DNA of 64,000 bases. Origin: Paenibacillus glycanilyticus. GTDB lineage: Bacteria; Bacillota; Bacilli; Paenibacillales; Paenibacillaceae. The DNA lies in NCBI RefSeq assembly GCF_023715145.1, contig NZ_JAMBNP010000014.1:62001-126000 (forward strand), in the 5' to 3' direction. The position numbers were made by a program, and so were the translations under genes. The notes below the pieces were generated by a model. The model worked only from the letters and a program-made list of their open reading frames with translations. It did no database searches and had not been told where the DNA came from. Shown one piece after another: positions 8,758 to 19,016 of the stretch. Position 1 is the first letter of the stretch; every line of letters begins with the position of its first letter.

Positions 8758-9915
8758 TTGAATCAGGCACTGCAGGCATTTATGAAGCGTCCGACCACAT
8801 GGGTAGGCATTATTACAGCATTAACCTTCCAGATTGTATTCTCGTTGATCTGGATGACGGGTTATGACGGGGTAACCGACCGCGTTGACCGGCTCCATAT
8901 TGCGATCGTCAACAAAGATCAGCAGCTTGGAGCTCAGGTAAGCGATAATTTGATGAAGGAACTACCGTTCCGGATGTCGAAGATCGATGAATTGGAGAAT
9001 GCCAAGCAGCAGCTCGATGACCGCAAGCTGCAGATGGTTATTTATATGCCGGAGGATTTCACGCAGAAGACCGCGTCTCCGGACGGACACGCCAATATTC
9101 AATATTGGATTAATGAGTCGAATCCTGCTTTAATTAAAAGTATAATGAACGGGGTAGCGCAGCAGGTAACGGCCGAGGTTAACAAACAAGCTGTTTTCGC
9201 AGGCGTGAAGTCAACTCTAGGAGCGACGGCTAAGATGCCCGAAGCTCAGGCTGCAACAGCGGCACAAAGTTTGGCTGAGCGAGTAACGGCTGATATCCAG
9301 TCAACCAATGCCATACATGGCATGAACAATCAGATGGTTCCGATGATGATGGTGCTTGCTTCTTATGTAGGCGCTATGATAATGGGAATGAATCTGGAGC
9401 AGTCGTCTATGGCGGTTCAAGCGAGCGTAAGCCGCTGGAGAAGATTTGCCGCAAGAAGTATCATTAATATCGTCGCGGCCCTATTTGTGTCGTTAGTTGG
9501 CTCGACGCTGCTTTATTCGCTAGGCGGACAAATCGAGCAGGGCTTTATCCATCTGTGGTTATTTGAAATGCTGTTCCTGCTGACCTTTATGTTCGTATCG
9601 CAGATGTTTCTTTATCTGTTTGGCATGGCGGGCATGCTGTTTAATATTATGCTGCTGTCGGCGCAGCTGGTGTCATCGGGCACGATCGTGCCGCGTGAGC
9701 TGTTGTCGGACTTTTATACCGGACTGGTCTTGCTTCTTCCCGCAACGTATGCGGTTGAGGGCAATATGAACCTGTTGTTTGGGGGGCCGGGAGTAGGGCA
9801 TGAGGTAGCCATCCTCTTCCTGATTACCGCGGTGGCTGTCGCGGTCAGCGCTGCCGCTACGGGATTGAAACGAAGCGCGGGCAGACAGCATGAAGCAGCA
9901 ATCGCAGCCAAATAA
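8758..9915 (+). CDS. YhgE/Pip-like ABC-2-type membrane protein
   Basis: About 385 residues with the layout of the YhgE/Pip and DUF3533 families: one N-terminal membrane helix (residues ~17-35), an extracytoplasmic domain of about 150 residues, then a group of about five to six hydrophobic segments in the C-terminal half. Related proteins act in export, phage infection or membrane stress; the substrate here is unknown and there is no ATPase next to it. The longest frame opens with GTG at 8749, but GGAG (8746-8749) overlaps it and lies eight bases before TTG at 8758, so TTG is preferred. It is followed 33 bases later by a TetR regulator and preceded by a repeat-type operator. Confidence 0.75.
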   Translation: MNQALQAFMKRPTTWVGIITALTFQIVFSLIWMTGYDGVTDRVDRLHIAIVNKDQQLGAQVSDNLMKELPFRMSKIDELENAKQQLDDRKLQMVIYMPEDFTQKTASPDGHANIQYWINESNPALIKSIMNGVAQQVTAEVNKQAVFAGVKSTLGATAKMPEAQAATAAQSLAERVTADIQSTNAIHGMNNQMVPMMMVLASYVGAMIMGMNLEQSSMAVQASVSRWRRFAARSIINIVAALFVSLVGSTLLYSLGGQIEQGFIHLWLFEMLFLLTFMFVSQMFLYLFGMAGMLFNIMLLSAQLVSSGTIVPRELLSDFYTGLVLLLPATYAVEGNMNLLFGGPGVGHEVAILFLITAVAVAVSAAATGLKRSAGRQHEAAIAAK

Positions 9916-9948
9916 ATGGTGTAAATAGATATGCTGGAGGATTAGACA

Positions 9949-10539
9949 ATGACAACGAATGAGAGCGATGTGAAGTCTCGCATCCTGCTTGCAGCAAGGA
10001 AGCTGTTTGCCAGCCAAGGCTTCGACGGGACGACGGTAAGGCAAATATGCGAGGAAGCGGGTGGGGCTAACGTCGCTCTCATCTCGTATCATTTTGGCGG
10101 TAAAGAGAATATGTTCGCTGCGCTGTTTGATGCTTATTTTCCAAGCCGACAGTTTGCAGAAGTAAACATGGACTTGCCTCCCGCGGAGGGCGTAAAGCTT
10201 GTTATTGCGGAAGTCACCAAGTTTCGTTACAGCGATCCGGAGCTAATCCAAATTATCCAGTATGAGATTTTGCTCAATACCGTCCGAATCGAGAAAATTC
10301 GATATTACGTAATGCCGCTGTGGAGAGCGCTGCGCCAATGGCTGGAGACAGGGCGAGAGCAAGGCGTCTTTCAGTTTCGCTCGCTTGACCTTACTCTCTT
10401 CTCCATAGCCGGAGTACTGCTCTTTAACCGTTACTCGGATTACTGGCAGTCAATCCGCATTGAAGAGCCTCATACTCTGGAAAACACGATTGAAGAGATG
10501 ACTCATTTTATTATGAACGGCTTGCAAGCCAAGCTGTAG
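9949..10539 (+). CDS. TetR/AcrR family transcriptional regulator
   Basis: A 196-residue repressor. The N-terminal helix-turn-helix (about 10-57) has the family pattern RILLAARKLF..QGFDGTTVRQI....G...A.ISYHFG.KENMF. The C-terminal ligand domain has no recognisable specificity. The ATG follows CTGGAGGATTAGACA. It forms the second gene of an operon with the membrane protein upstream and probably controls it through the palindromic repeats at 8685-8727. Confidence 0.9.
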   Translation: MTTNESDVKSRILLAARKLFASQGFDGTTVRQICEEAGGANVALISYHFGGKENMFAALFDAYFPSRQFAEVNMDLPPAEGVKLVIAEVTKFRYSDPELIQIIQYEILLNTVRIEKIRYYVMPLWRALRQWLETGREQGVFQFRSLDLTLFSIAGVLLFNRYSDYWQSIRIEEPHTLENTIEEMTHFIMNGLQAKL

Positions 10540-10542
10540 AAG

Positions 10543-10579
10543 AAGACGGCATGCGCGTTAATCGCGTATGCCGTCTTTT
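10543..10579 (+). terminator. Intrinsic terminator after the TetR gene
   Basis: Stem of about 15 bp (AAGACGGCATGCGCG paired with CGCGTATGCCGTCTT, one mismatch) with a five-base loop, followed by TTTT. Confidence 0.85.
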
Positions 10580-10649
10580 AGCTAGGGCTATAATGGTGAA
10601 GGTGCCATGTGAGCTGATGTTAAATAACTGCAAAAATGACCAAAGACAC

Positions 10650-10716
10650 TTGAAATCGGACAAGAAAATGAGTATGATAAAAATGGTTGTTAGCACTTCA
10701 AGCTTACGAGTGCTAA
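10650..10716 (+). promoter_or_regulatory. groESL promoter with CIRCE operator
   Basis: Sigma-A promoter TTGAAA (10650-10655), 17 bases, TATGAT (10673-10678). CIRCE inverted repeat TTAGCACTT-N9-GAGTGCTAA at 10690-10716, one base from the consensus. CIRCE is the known binding site of the heat-shock repressor HrcA, so groESL here is HrcA-controlled. Confidence 0.95.
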
Positions 10717-10759
10717 TTTAAAACAATAAGCGACAAATTTTTTAAGGAGGCTATTTTCA

Positions 10760-11041
10760 ATGATCAGACCTTTAGGTGAACGCGTATTGATCGAACCGAT
10801 CGCAAAAGAAGAAACGACTGCAAGCGGCATCGTTTTGCCGGATACGGCTAAAGAAAAACCACAAGAAGGCAAAGTGGTGGCAGTTGGCAGCGGCACGCTG
10901 AAAGACGGCGTTCGTGTTGCGCTGGAAGTTAAAGAAGGCGACCGCGTTCTTTTCTCCAAATATGCGGGAACAGAAATCAAATACGACGGCAAAGAGTATT
11001 TGATTATGAAGGAAAGCGACATTCACGCGATCTTTGGATAA
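10760..11041 (+). CDS. groES: Co-chaperonin GroES
   Basis: A 93-residue cap of the GroEL folding chamber. It starts [13 protein letters not shown] and contains the mobile loop [13 protein letters not shown]-like segment (here [12 protein letters not shown]) that docks onto GroEL, and ends with the usual [12 protein letters not shown]. The ATG follows AAGGAGG. First gene of the CIRCE-controlled operon; groEL starts 67 bases after its stop. Confidence 0.97.
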   Translation: MIRPLGERVLIEPIAKEETTASGIVLPDTAKEKPQEGKVVAVGSGTLKDGVRVALEVKEGDRVLFSKYAGTEIKYDGKEYLIMKESDIHAIFG

Positions 11042-11054
11042 GCCCGCTTCTTAA

Positions 11055-12743
<1,689 letters not shown>

Positions 12744-12749
12744 TTCAAT

Positions 12750-12867
12750 CATCTAACGAATTAACAATTCGTAGATGAGCGACCGCGCCTCAGCGGTAGT
12801 CTGATATGCCGATCGGGCAAAGTACGTCCGATGCGGAAGTTCGGCCGCGATTTAGCGGTGAATTGAA
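12750..12867 (+). other. Structured 3' region after groEL
   Basis: Three inverted repeats in a row: CATCTA-CGAATT paired with AATTCG-TAGATG (12750-12777, one bulge), then ACCGC/GCGGT, then CCGC/GCGG. They lie ahead of the operon terminator. They may protect the messenger 3' end or be a small RNA; nothing here matches a family I know. Confidence 0.35.
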
Positions 12868-12910
12868 GAAGCTTTCCATAAGTTCGCTGAACTATGGAAA
12901 GCTTCTTTTT
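12868..12910 (+). terminator. Intrinsic terminator of groESL
   Basis: 12-bp stem GAAGCTTTCCAT / ATGGAAAGCTTC, followed by TTTTT. Confidence 0.9.
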
Positions 12911-12925
12911 ATTACTTTTATACGA

Positions 12926-12976
12926 AAAACGGCGATCCATACCTGTTATAAACAGGAATAAATCGCCGTTTTTTTT
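12926..12976. terminator. Bidirectional terminator for the beta-helix gene
   Basis: Outer stem AAACGGCGAT / ATCGCCGTTT followed by a T tract on the plus strand and matched by A's on the left, so it can also end minus-strand transcription. An inner hairpin CCTGTT/AACAGG sits in the loop. Confidence 0.75.
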
Positions 12977-15002
12977 ATATCGAGGTTATTGTTCCTATAC
13001 CGGCGTCAGACAAGTCCGCCTTCGCGCCTCCGCCGCGAGTATCATTATTCTGCATTAGGGTTGCGCTGGTGTTTACGTCAATCAATATGCCATACTGCGG
13101 TTTGTTCGTGAGTCCACCTGCGCGGCAAATATTGCCTTGTACATTATTTGTAGTGTTCGCCCCTTGTGCCCCGCCACTGACAAAGATATTGTGATAGCCT
13201 TGGTTAGTTGTTTGGCTATTTTCTTTGCATTGATTGTTTGAGATAGTGTTGCTGTGCGAATCGTTCGCCGAGTCCCCCTTGATAAAGATCCCATGTTGAC
13301 CGTTTTTGGCACAGCGGTTGCTGTTGATCAAGTTATATTTACTATTCCAAAGGTAGATGCCGGACAAAGTGTTGCTTGAGCTGGTATTGCCATTAATGGA
13401 ATTGTCGGTGCTAACGGCCAAGAAAATACCGCGGCCTGAATTGTTTGTAACGTTATTGTCATTAATGACATTGTCAAAGCTTTTATAAACATTGATACCC
13501 TCACCGGAGTTTCCATATACTTTGTTGTCTGTTATGACGTTCCGGTCTGCATTGTTCAGCAAATAAATACCGTGCGAGCCGTTATTATAGACAACATTAC
13601 TGCTTATAACATTATCAGTAGAGGTGTTAACGTAAATACCGTAACTGCCGCTAGCGTACACGATATTGCCAGTAACGCTGTAATAACGCGAAGATGAAGC
13701 CAAGTAAATCCCCCACATAGTATTTCCGTCGAATACATTACCGGTGATTGTCGCGCTTGCATCGCCGAGGGCTTGGATCCCAATTTTATTTCCTTTAAAG
13801 ACATTCCCCGTAATTGTAACGTCTTTAACCGTACCGCCGAGCTCTGGCTCGAGATCAATCCCCGCTGCTGGATCCGTACCCTGCGTAGTTTCGAAGGAAC
13901 AGCCGATTACACGAAAATTTTCATTGGCGCAAATCGAAATACCCTGCCTGCGGTTATCAATAAAGTTGACATTCTCGACGGTAACTTTTTTTGTGTTACC
14001 AAGTGTGGCGTGATATAGAGTGTAAATGCCATCACCCCAAAACTCTTTGCAGGTTACATTCCGAATGGTTACGTTTGTTGCGCCCTCAAGCCAGACGCCT
14101 ACACCAACTTGACCCGCGACGGGGCCAGTATGCGTATATCGTTCTCCTTGCAGAATGCCGCCTTCAATAGTGACGTTAGAAACAGCTCTGACAAGAAAAA
14201 TCGCATAGTTGTTGAACGCATTTGTAATGGCTTTCAGTACTGTGTTTTCGGTCATTTTAATTGTGATGTTATTTTTTAAAGAAATACATGTTGCGTTTGT
14301 TACCGGGTTGTAAGGGTTTCCTGTATTGATCATATAAGTGCCCTCGGGAATGTACACCGTGCCGCCAGAAGCCGGAAGAGAGTTAATAGCAGCGTTAATT
14401 TTTGTTGTGTCATCGTTAATGCCATTACCCAGAGCACCAAAGGCTTTCACATTCACCCAGTTCTCAAGAGGGCTTGTGCCGCCAGCAGTGCCGCCAGTAG
14501 TTGTAATGGTAATATCACTTGAGCCGTCAAAGGTGGCAGAGCCCGCAACACTTCCTGTCAGCGTAATTGTTCTTGCGGTCTGTAATTTTGCTGCTTGATC
14601 AACAACGCCATTATTGTTTGTGTCATACACGGATTTCAGCATATCTCCGCTGCTACCCTTTGCATTCCACGCTGCTTTCTCTATATCGGTTACGAATCGA
14701 TGTGTTGTGTCTTGAACGATTATGGAGGCAGGGTGTGTGGAAGGATGGACATAGTTATTTGCTCCTGTTGCCACCCCATCTAACTTTGCTTTATCTGCAG
14801 CGCTCATTAAGCCTTTTTTGCTTGATGTTGCATTTGGAATAGTAGTCGCAATGTTGATATTACTACTGCCATCAAATGCAGCGGAGCCTGCGGCATCTCC
14901 GCTTAACGTAATGTTTCGAGCAGTTTGCAGCTTTGCTGCCTTATCCACAACACCATTATTGTTCGTGTCATAGACAGATTTAAGCATATCCCCATTTGCC
15001 AT
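12975..15002 (-). CDS. Tailspike-like right-handed beta-helix protein (pectate-lyase superfamily)
   Basis: A 675-residue protein with no signal peptide or membrane segment. The N-terminus has two copies of a phage-tail-fibre-like module beginning GDMLKSVYDTNNNGVVD (about 4-53 and 119-168), separated by a segment resembling tail-fibre collar sequence (KKGLMSAADKAKLDG). From about 182 (NVKAFGALGNGINDDTT) it is a Pectate_lyase_3-type domain with a long run of beta-helix rungs (ITGNVF.GN..GIY). Such folds are common in polysaccharide lyases and phage depolymerases. The start at 15002 follows AAAGGAGA at seven bases; an upstream in-frame codon lacks a site. It lies divergently beside the EPS operon, suggesting action on that polymer (inference). 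Confidence 0.75.
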   Translation of the reverse strand: MANGDMLKSVYDTNNNGVVDKAAKLQTARNITLSGDAAGSAAFDGSSNINIATTIPNATSSKKGLMSAADKAKLDGVATGANNYVHPSTHPASIIVQDTTHRFVTDIEKAAWNAKGSSGDMLKSVYDTNNNGVVDQAAKLQTARTITLTGSVAGSATFDGSSDITITTTGGTAGGTSPLENWVNVKAFGALGNGINDDTTKINAAINSLPASGGTVYIPEGTYMINTGNPYNPVTNATCISLKNNITIKMTENTVLKAITNAFNNYAIFLVRAVSNVTIEGGILQGERYTHTGPVAGQVGVGVWLEGATNVTIRNVTCKEFWGDGIYTLYHATLGNTKKVTVENVNFIDNRRQGISICANENFRVIGCSFETTQGTDPAAGIDLEPELGGTVKDVTITGNVFKGNKIGIQALGDASATITGNVFDGNTMWGIYLASSSRYYSVTGNIVYASGSYGIYVNTSTDNVISSNVVYNNGSHGIYLLNNADRNVITDNKVYGNSGEGINVYKSFDNVINDNNVTNNSGRGIFLAVSTDNSINGNTSSSNTLSGIYLWNSKYNLINSNRCAKNGQHGIFIKGDSANDSHSNTISNNQCKENSQTTNQGYHNIFVSGGAQGANTTNNVQGNICRAGGLTNKPQYGILIDVNTSATLMQNNDTRGGGAKADLSDAGIGTITSI

Positions 15003-15455
15003 ACCAACATCTCCTTTTCTCTTGTAACTAAACACAAGCGGGTTTATTTGCTACAACCCGCGTGAGCGTCACCCGTTTTTTGCTTGAAAAAATAAAAGGT
15101 GGTGCCGAGTAGTCAAGCAGGGACATGTAGAATCAGCCGGTGTTTGGTTACCAAAATTTTTAATATTTATGACACTATGACACTCACTTTTATATAACAT
15201 ATGAAAGAATAGTAGAGTTGGTATGGGTGGATAAAGAAGAATTATGATAAAATTCATGACAAAAATTGATATTTAGCGTGTTGCAAAATGTGAAACTAGT
15301 AATGGACGAATGCTTATGGTTAGTGGAGAGAGACACAGAAGCCCTATAAAGAAAATTATCTTGACTTGTTACAAATTGTATCTTAAATTTAGAATTATAA
15401 TCAAGGATACAAATTGTATCTATTTTCTTACTCTAAAATGGGGCGTGAATGAAAG
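15003..15455. other. Divergent intergenic region, beta-helix gene and EPS operon
   Basis: 450 bases without a gene. Near the beta-helix start an inverted repeat GCGGGTT/AACCCGC (15038-15061) lies in its likely untranslated leader. The right end carries the EPS promoter with two palindromic operators (listed separately). A short direct repeat ATGACACT occurs near 15170-15185. No promoter for the beta-helix gene could be fixed. Confidence 0.5.
15361..15420 (+). promoter_or_regulatory. EPS operon promoter with two palindromic operators
   Basis: TTGACT (15361-15366), 17 bases, TAAATT (15384-15389). Operator O1 GTTACAAATTGTATC (15368-15382) fills the spacer exactly. O2 GATACAAATTGTATC (15406-15420), a perfect 7-1-7 inverted repeat, starts 38 bases further on, near the expected start of transcription. 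The layout suits a repressor, whose identity is unknown. Confidence 0.7.
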
Positions 15456-16487
15456 ATGCGTATCTTGGTAACGGGCTCCGCTGGATTTATTGGCTTCCAC
15501 GTATCCAGTAAGCTGTTAAATCTGGGCTACACGGTCGTTGGTTTTGATAACCTGAATAGCTATTACGACTTGGAGTTGAAAAAGGCTCGTTTGGAACATT
15601 TATTGGAGTATGATCAATTTCATTTTGTAAAAGGGTCTCTAGAAAATCGATCCGAGCTTGAACAGCTGTTTGCAGAACATCAGTTTCAAGTCGTGATTAA
15701 TCTAGCTGCACAAGCAGGAGTACGGTATAGTTTGGAGCATCCTCAAACCTATATTGACTCTAATGTGACGGGTTTCCTCAACTTATTGGAGATGTGTAGA
15801 ATCCATCAAATAGGCCATCTTCTGTATGCATCGTCAAGTTCGGTTTACGGAGCTAACCTAAAAGTACCTTTCTCTGTAGAGGATAAGACCGACCATCCGG
15901 TCAGTTTGTATGCAAGCACCAAAAAAATGAATGAGATGATGGCGCACGCCTATAGTCATATTTATCGATTACCTGTGACGGGAATGCGGTTTTTTACCGT
16001 ATATGGTCCATGGGGGCGACCGGATATGGCTTACTTTTCGTTTACGCGCTCCATTCTGGAAGAGAAGCCGATTACAGTATTTAATAATGGAGAAATGTGG
16101 CGTGATTTTACATATGTAGATGATGTCGTGCAGGCAATCATCCATCTTATACCGCTTCCGCCTGTGGCTGACACCAATTGGAGTGGGCAGACAGGTAGCA
16201 GCAATGCTCCTTACCGCATCTATAATATCGGCAATCACAATCCGGTTAAACTGGCCGATATGATCAGTCTTCTTGAACGGCATTTGGATAAGCCAGCTCG
16301 TATTGAGTATCGCCCCATGCATCCTGGCGATGTTGAAGTGACTTATGCCGACACGGAATCATTAGAGGAGCAGGTTGGATTCAAGCCTGAAACTCCATTG
16401 GATACGGGGTTAGGTAAATTCGTTTCCTGGTATAAAGCCTTTTATGAAGTAAACGAGCTAGCATTGACGAAGTTAAGCGGAGAATAA
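15456..16487 (+). CDS. UDP-glucuronate 4-epimerase-type NAD-dependent epimerase
   Basis: An extended-SDR sugar-nucleotide epimerase of 343 residues. It has the N-terminal GSAGFIG nucleotide loop (7-13), a central SSS..YG strand and the catalytic pair Y152/K156 in YASTK. The stretch FDNLNSYYD...K..RL and YASTKK.NE are typical of enzymes that interconvert UDP-glucuronate and UDP-galacturonate. The gene that makes UDP-glucuronate is immediately downstream, which supports the assignment. First gene of the EPS operon. No strong ribosome site precedes the ATG (GAAAG only). UDP-glucose 4-epimerase activity is the alternative. Confidence 0.8.
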   Translation: MRILVTGSAGFIGFHVSSKLLNLGYTVVGFDNLNSYYDLELKKARLEHLLEYDQFHFVKGSLENRSELEQLFAEHQFQVVINLAAQAGVRYSLEHPQTYIDSNVTGFLNLLEMCRIHQIGHLLYASSSSVYGANLKVPFSVEDKTDHPVSLYASTKKMNEMMAHAYSHIYRLPVTGMRFFTVYGPWGRPDMAYFSFTRSILEEKPITVFNNGEMWRDFTYVDDVVQAIIHLIPLPPVADTNWSGQTGSSNAPYRIYNIGNHNPVKLADMISLLERHLDKPARIEYRPMHPGDVEVTYADTESLEEQVGFKPETPLDTGLGKFVSWYKAFYEVNELALTKLSGE

Positions 16488-16503
16488 TAGGGGAGATAGA
16501 AAC

Positions 16504-17847
16504 ATGAGAAAAATTGCTATGATTGGTACGGGGTACGTAGGGCTTGTAAACGGCACATGCTTGGCACATATCGGCCATAGCGTGCAATGCTGCGATACGA
16601 ATTCCGATAAGATCGAATGGCTGCAGCAGGGTCGAATTCCGATTTATGAGCCGGGACTGGAAGCTTTGGTCGCAGACAATGTTGCTGCCGGACGGTTGTC
16701 GTTCACGTCCAATATGGTTTCTGCTATTGAGCAATCGGATTTGCTGTTTATTGCTGTTGGAACGCCAATGGCTCCTACAGGTGCAGCGGATCTTGGCTAT
16801 ATTCAAGCGGTAGCGGAATTCATTGGCTGTCATTTGACGGCATACAAAACAATCGTAATCAAGAGCACTGTTCCGGTGGGTACAGGACGCAAGGTAGAGA
16901 ACTGGATCAGGGAAAATATGCCAAATCCGCATATCCCATTTGATGTGGTCTCCAATCCTGAGTTTCTACGCGAAGGTTCTGCCGTAGCAGATTTTATGAA
17001 TATGGAACGGTGTATTGTGGGGGCGCTTCGTCCTGAAGCCGCTCAGGCTGTAGCAGACTGCTTTGAGCCGCTTGGCACGAGAACCTATTTTACAAGTAAT
17101 GAGAGTGCCGAGATGATCAAGTACGCGGCAAATGCATTTCTCGCGACTAAGATCTCGTTTATTAACGCTATTGCGAATCTATGTGAACGGTATGGGGCAG
17201 ATGTTGAGGATGTGGCTGAAGGAATCGGTTCGGATAGCCGCATCGGTTCTGCGTTCCTGCAGGCAGGTATTGGCTATGGCGGATCATGTTTCCCGAAGGA
17301 TACCCATGCTTTGAACTGGATGGCTGATCAAGCGGGGTATAATTTCGGATTGTTGAAGGAGGTTATTCAAACCAACGAAGAGCAGAAGTATATGCTACTC
17401 AAGAAATTGGTTCTAGCCTTAGGCGATTTGAGAGGAACAACGATAGCGGTGCTGGGATTGTCGTTTAAACCTAATACCGATGATTTGCGCGATGCTCCAT
17501 CGCTGGCACTCATTCCTGCTTTGATTGCCGCCGGAGCAAACGTGCGGGTGTACGATCCGGTTGCCATGCCTGAGGCGAGAAAATGGTTTGGTAGCGATGT
17601 GATTTACGGTACGGGCGTTTATCAAACCATCTCTGGTTGTGATGCATGTATGATTCTTACAGAGTGGAGGGAATTCATTACGCTTGACTTAGAGCAAGTT
17701 CGTCAGCTCTTAAAGCGTCCGATTGTAGTAGACGGACGAAATTGCTACCCGCTTGAAAGCATGAGTCAACATGCTATTGAATACCATTCCATTGGGCGTG
17801 CTGCTATTCATGTAGAATTATCGGAAAACCAATATCTAGTGAACTAG
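16504..17847 (+). CDS. UDP-glucose 6-dehydrogenase
   Basis: Oxidises UDP-glucose twice to UDP-glucuronate using two NAD. The 447-residue protein has the Rossmann loop GTGYVG (8-13), the central UDPGDH dimer domain, and the catalytic cysteine C262 in GGSCFPKDT, followed by the C-terminal UDP-binding domain (SFKPNTDDLRDAPSL). Family length and motifs are intact. It starts 16 bases after the epimerase with GGGGAGA upstream. It supplies the uronic acid precursor for the polymer made by this island; a homologous role is played by TuaD in teichuronic acid synthesis. Confidence 0.92.
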   Translation: MRKIAMIGTGYVGLVNGTCLAHIGHSVQCCDTNSDKIEWLQQGRIPIYEPGLEALVADNVAAGRLSFTSNMVSAIEQSDLLFIAVGTPMAPTGAADLGYIQAVAEFIGCHLTAYKTIVIKSTVPVGTGRKVENWIRENMPNPHIPFDVVSNPEFLREGSAVADFMNMERCIVGALRPEAAQAVADCFEPLGTRTYFTSNESAEMIKYAANAFLATKISFINAIANLCERYGADVEDVAEGIGSDSRIGSAFLQAGIGYGGSCFPKDTHALNWMADQAGYNFGLLKEVIQTNEEQKYMLLKKLVLALGDLRGTTIAVLGLSFKPNTDDLRDAPSLALIPALIAAGANVRVYDPVAMPEARKWFGSDVIYGTGVYQTISGCDACMILTEWREFITLDLEQVRQLLKRPIVVDGRNCYPLESMSQHAIEYHSIGRAAIHVELSENQYLVN

Positions 17848-17887
17848 TCGAGGTTGGGGGAAGAGAGTGAATGATCACGCTCCCTAT

Positions 17888-17910
17888 GATACAAATTGTA
17901 TCGTTATGAT
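17888..17910 (+). promoter_or_regulatory. EPS operator, third site
   Basis: GATACAAATTGTATC (17888-17902), identical to the O2 site at 15406. TATGAT at 17905-17910 could be a -10 box, but no good -35 lies 16-18 bases upstream. The site is in the 188-base gap before the epimerase at 18036 and could mark an internal regulated promoter. Confidence 0.6.
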
Positions 17911-18035
17911 GGCAGTTGTAAATCGTAAAGAAGCATCACTCATACAACAGTCTAGCTGTACATTGCGTTGTCGCTGCATGATAAGTCACCGCCGCTGGAC
18001 TAACTAAATAATTTGAAGAGGTGGATTGAACCCCT

Positions 18036-18998
18036 ATGAATCCCAAAAAAGTAATTGTTACAGGCGGTGCAGGTTTTATTGGCTCTCATATTGTTGAACG
18101 TTGTCTCTTGAAAGGCTGGGAGACAATCGTAGTTGATAATCTGTCTAAAGGGGAATTCGAGAATATCCCTATCGGGGCTCGTTTCTATCATACCGATATC
18201 AGATCGCATGAGATGGAAGGGATTCTAGCTAAAGAACGACCGGATGTGATTGTTCATCAAGCTGCACAAACAGATGTTCAATATTCCATTAATGAGCCGC
18301 TTGAAGATGCCACTGCGAATATTTTGTCCACAATCCGTTTACTTGAGCTTGCCGTCAAGTATGGCGTGCGCAAGTTTGTTTATGCTTCATCTGCCGCCAT
18401 CTATGGAATGCCGGAAGCTGTTATGATCAACGAGGCGCATCCGAAGCATCCGATGTCCGGCTACGGAGTCTCCAAGTATGTGCCTGAGCTGTACATTTGT
18501 ACGTATGCTAAATTATATGGATTGGAATATGGTATTTTACGCTACGCAAATGTATATGGACCGCGCCAAGCTAGTGATGGGGAGGGCGGCGTAGTAGCTA
18601 TTTTCGTGGACCGTCTGCTGCGCGGAGAAAAGCTTGTCATTTATGGAGACGGAGAGCAGACTAGGGATTTTGTCTACGTTGAGGATATTGCAGATGCGAA
18701 TATTGCTGCCATTCTTACAGAACAGAATGTGATCGCGAACGTAGGCACGGCGCACCCACTAAGCGTCAATGCTCTTGTAGCAAGCCTGCAAGACTGCTGT
18801 GACCAGAAAACAAGAGTTGAGTACCGTCCTGCTCGTGCCGGTGACATCAAACATAGCTGCCTGGACAATCAAAAAGCAATTCAACAGTTGAAATGGGAAC
18901 CCAAAGTACGTTTGGAAGAGGGACTTTGGAAAACATACTCCTACCGATTGTCAAAAATGGCGCAAGAGAAAGCACTCAAATCGGCGGCGCATATTTAA
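18036..18998 (+). CDS. NAD-dependent UDP-glucose 4-epimerase-like protein
   Basis: An extended SDR of 320 residues with the nucleotide loop GGAGFIG (9-15) and the catalytic Y143/K147 in YGVSK. NLSKG...N, the QAAQ.DV..S segment, YGPRQ and DFVYVEDIA match the UDP-glucose/UDP-N-acetylglucosamine 4-epimerase group, so it probably supplies UDP-galactose or UDP-GalNAc. It differs clearly from the epimerase at 15456, so the island makes at least two epimerised sugars. GAGGTGGA precedes the ATG. It opens the second part of the EPS cluster after an operator-bearing gap. Confidence 0.82.
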   Translation: MNPKKVIVTGGAGFIGSHIVERCLLKGWETIVVDNLSKGEFENIPIGARFYHTDIRSHEMEGILAKERPDVIVHQAAQTDVQYSINEPLEDATANILSTIRLLELAVKYGVRKFVYASSAAIYGMPEAVMINEAHPKHPMSGYGVSKYVPELYICTYAKLYGLEYGILRYANVYGPRQASDGEGGVVAIFVDRLLRGEKLVIYGDGEQTRDFVYVEDIADANIAAILTEQNVIANVGTAHPLSVNALVASLQDCCDQKTRVEYRPARAGDIKHSCLDNQKAIQQLKWEPKVRLEEGLWKTYSYRLSKMAQEKALKSAAHI

Positions 18999-19016
18999 TT
19001 AGGCGTTGGAGGGTGG

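Noticed and set aside
15189-15200. TTTATATAACAT near the EPS island, as a fourth copy of the surface-protein element
   Set aside because: Only 12 bases match and no TTGTTA lies 16 bases before TATAAC; AT-rich chance match.
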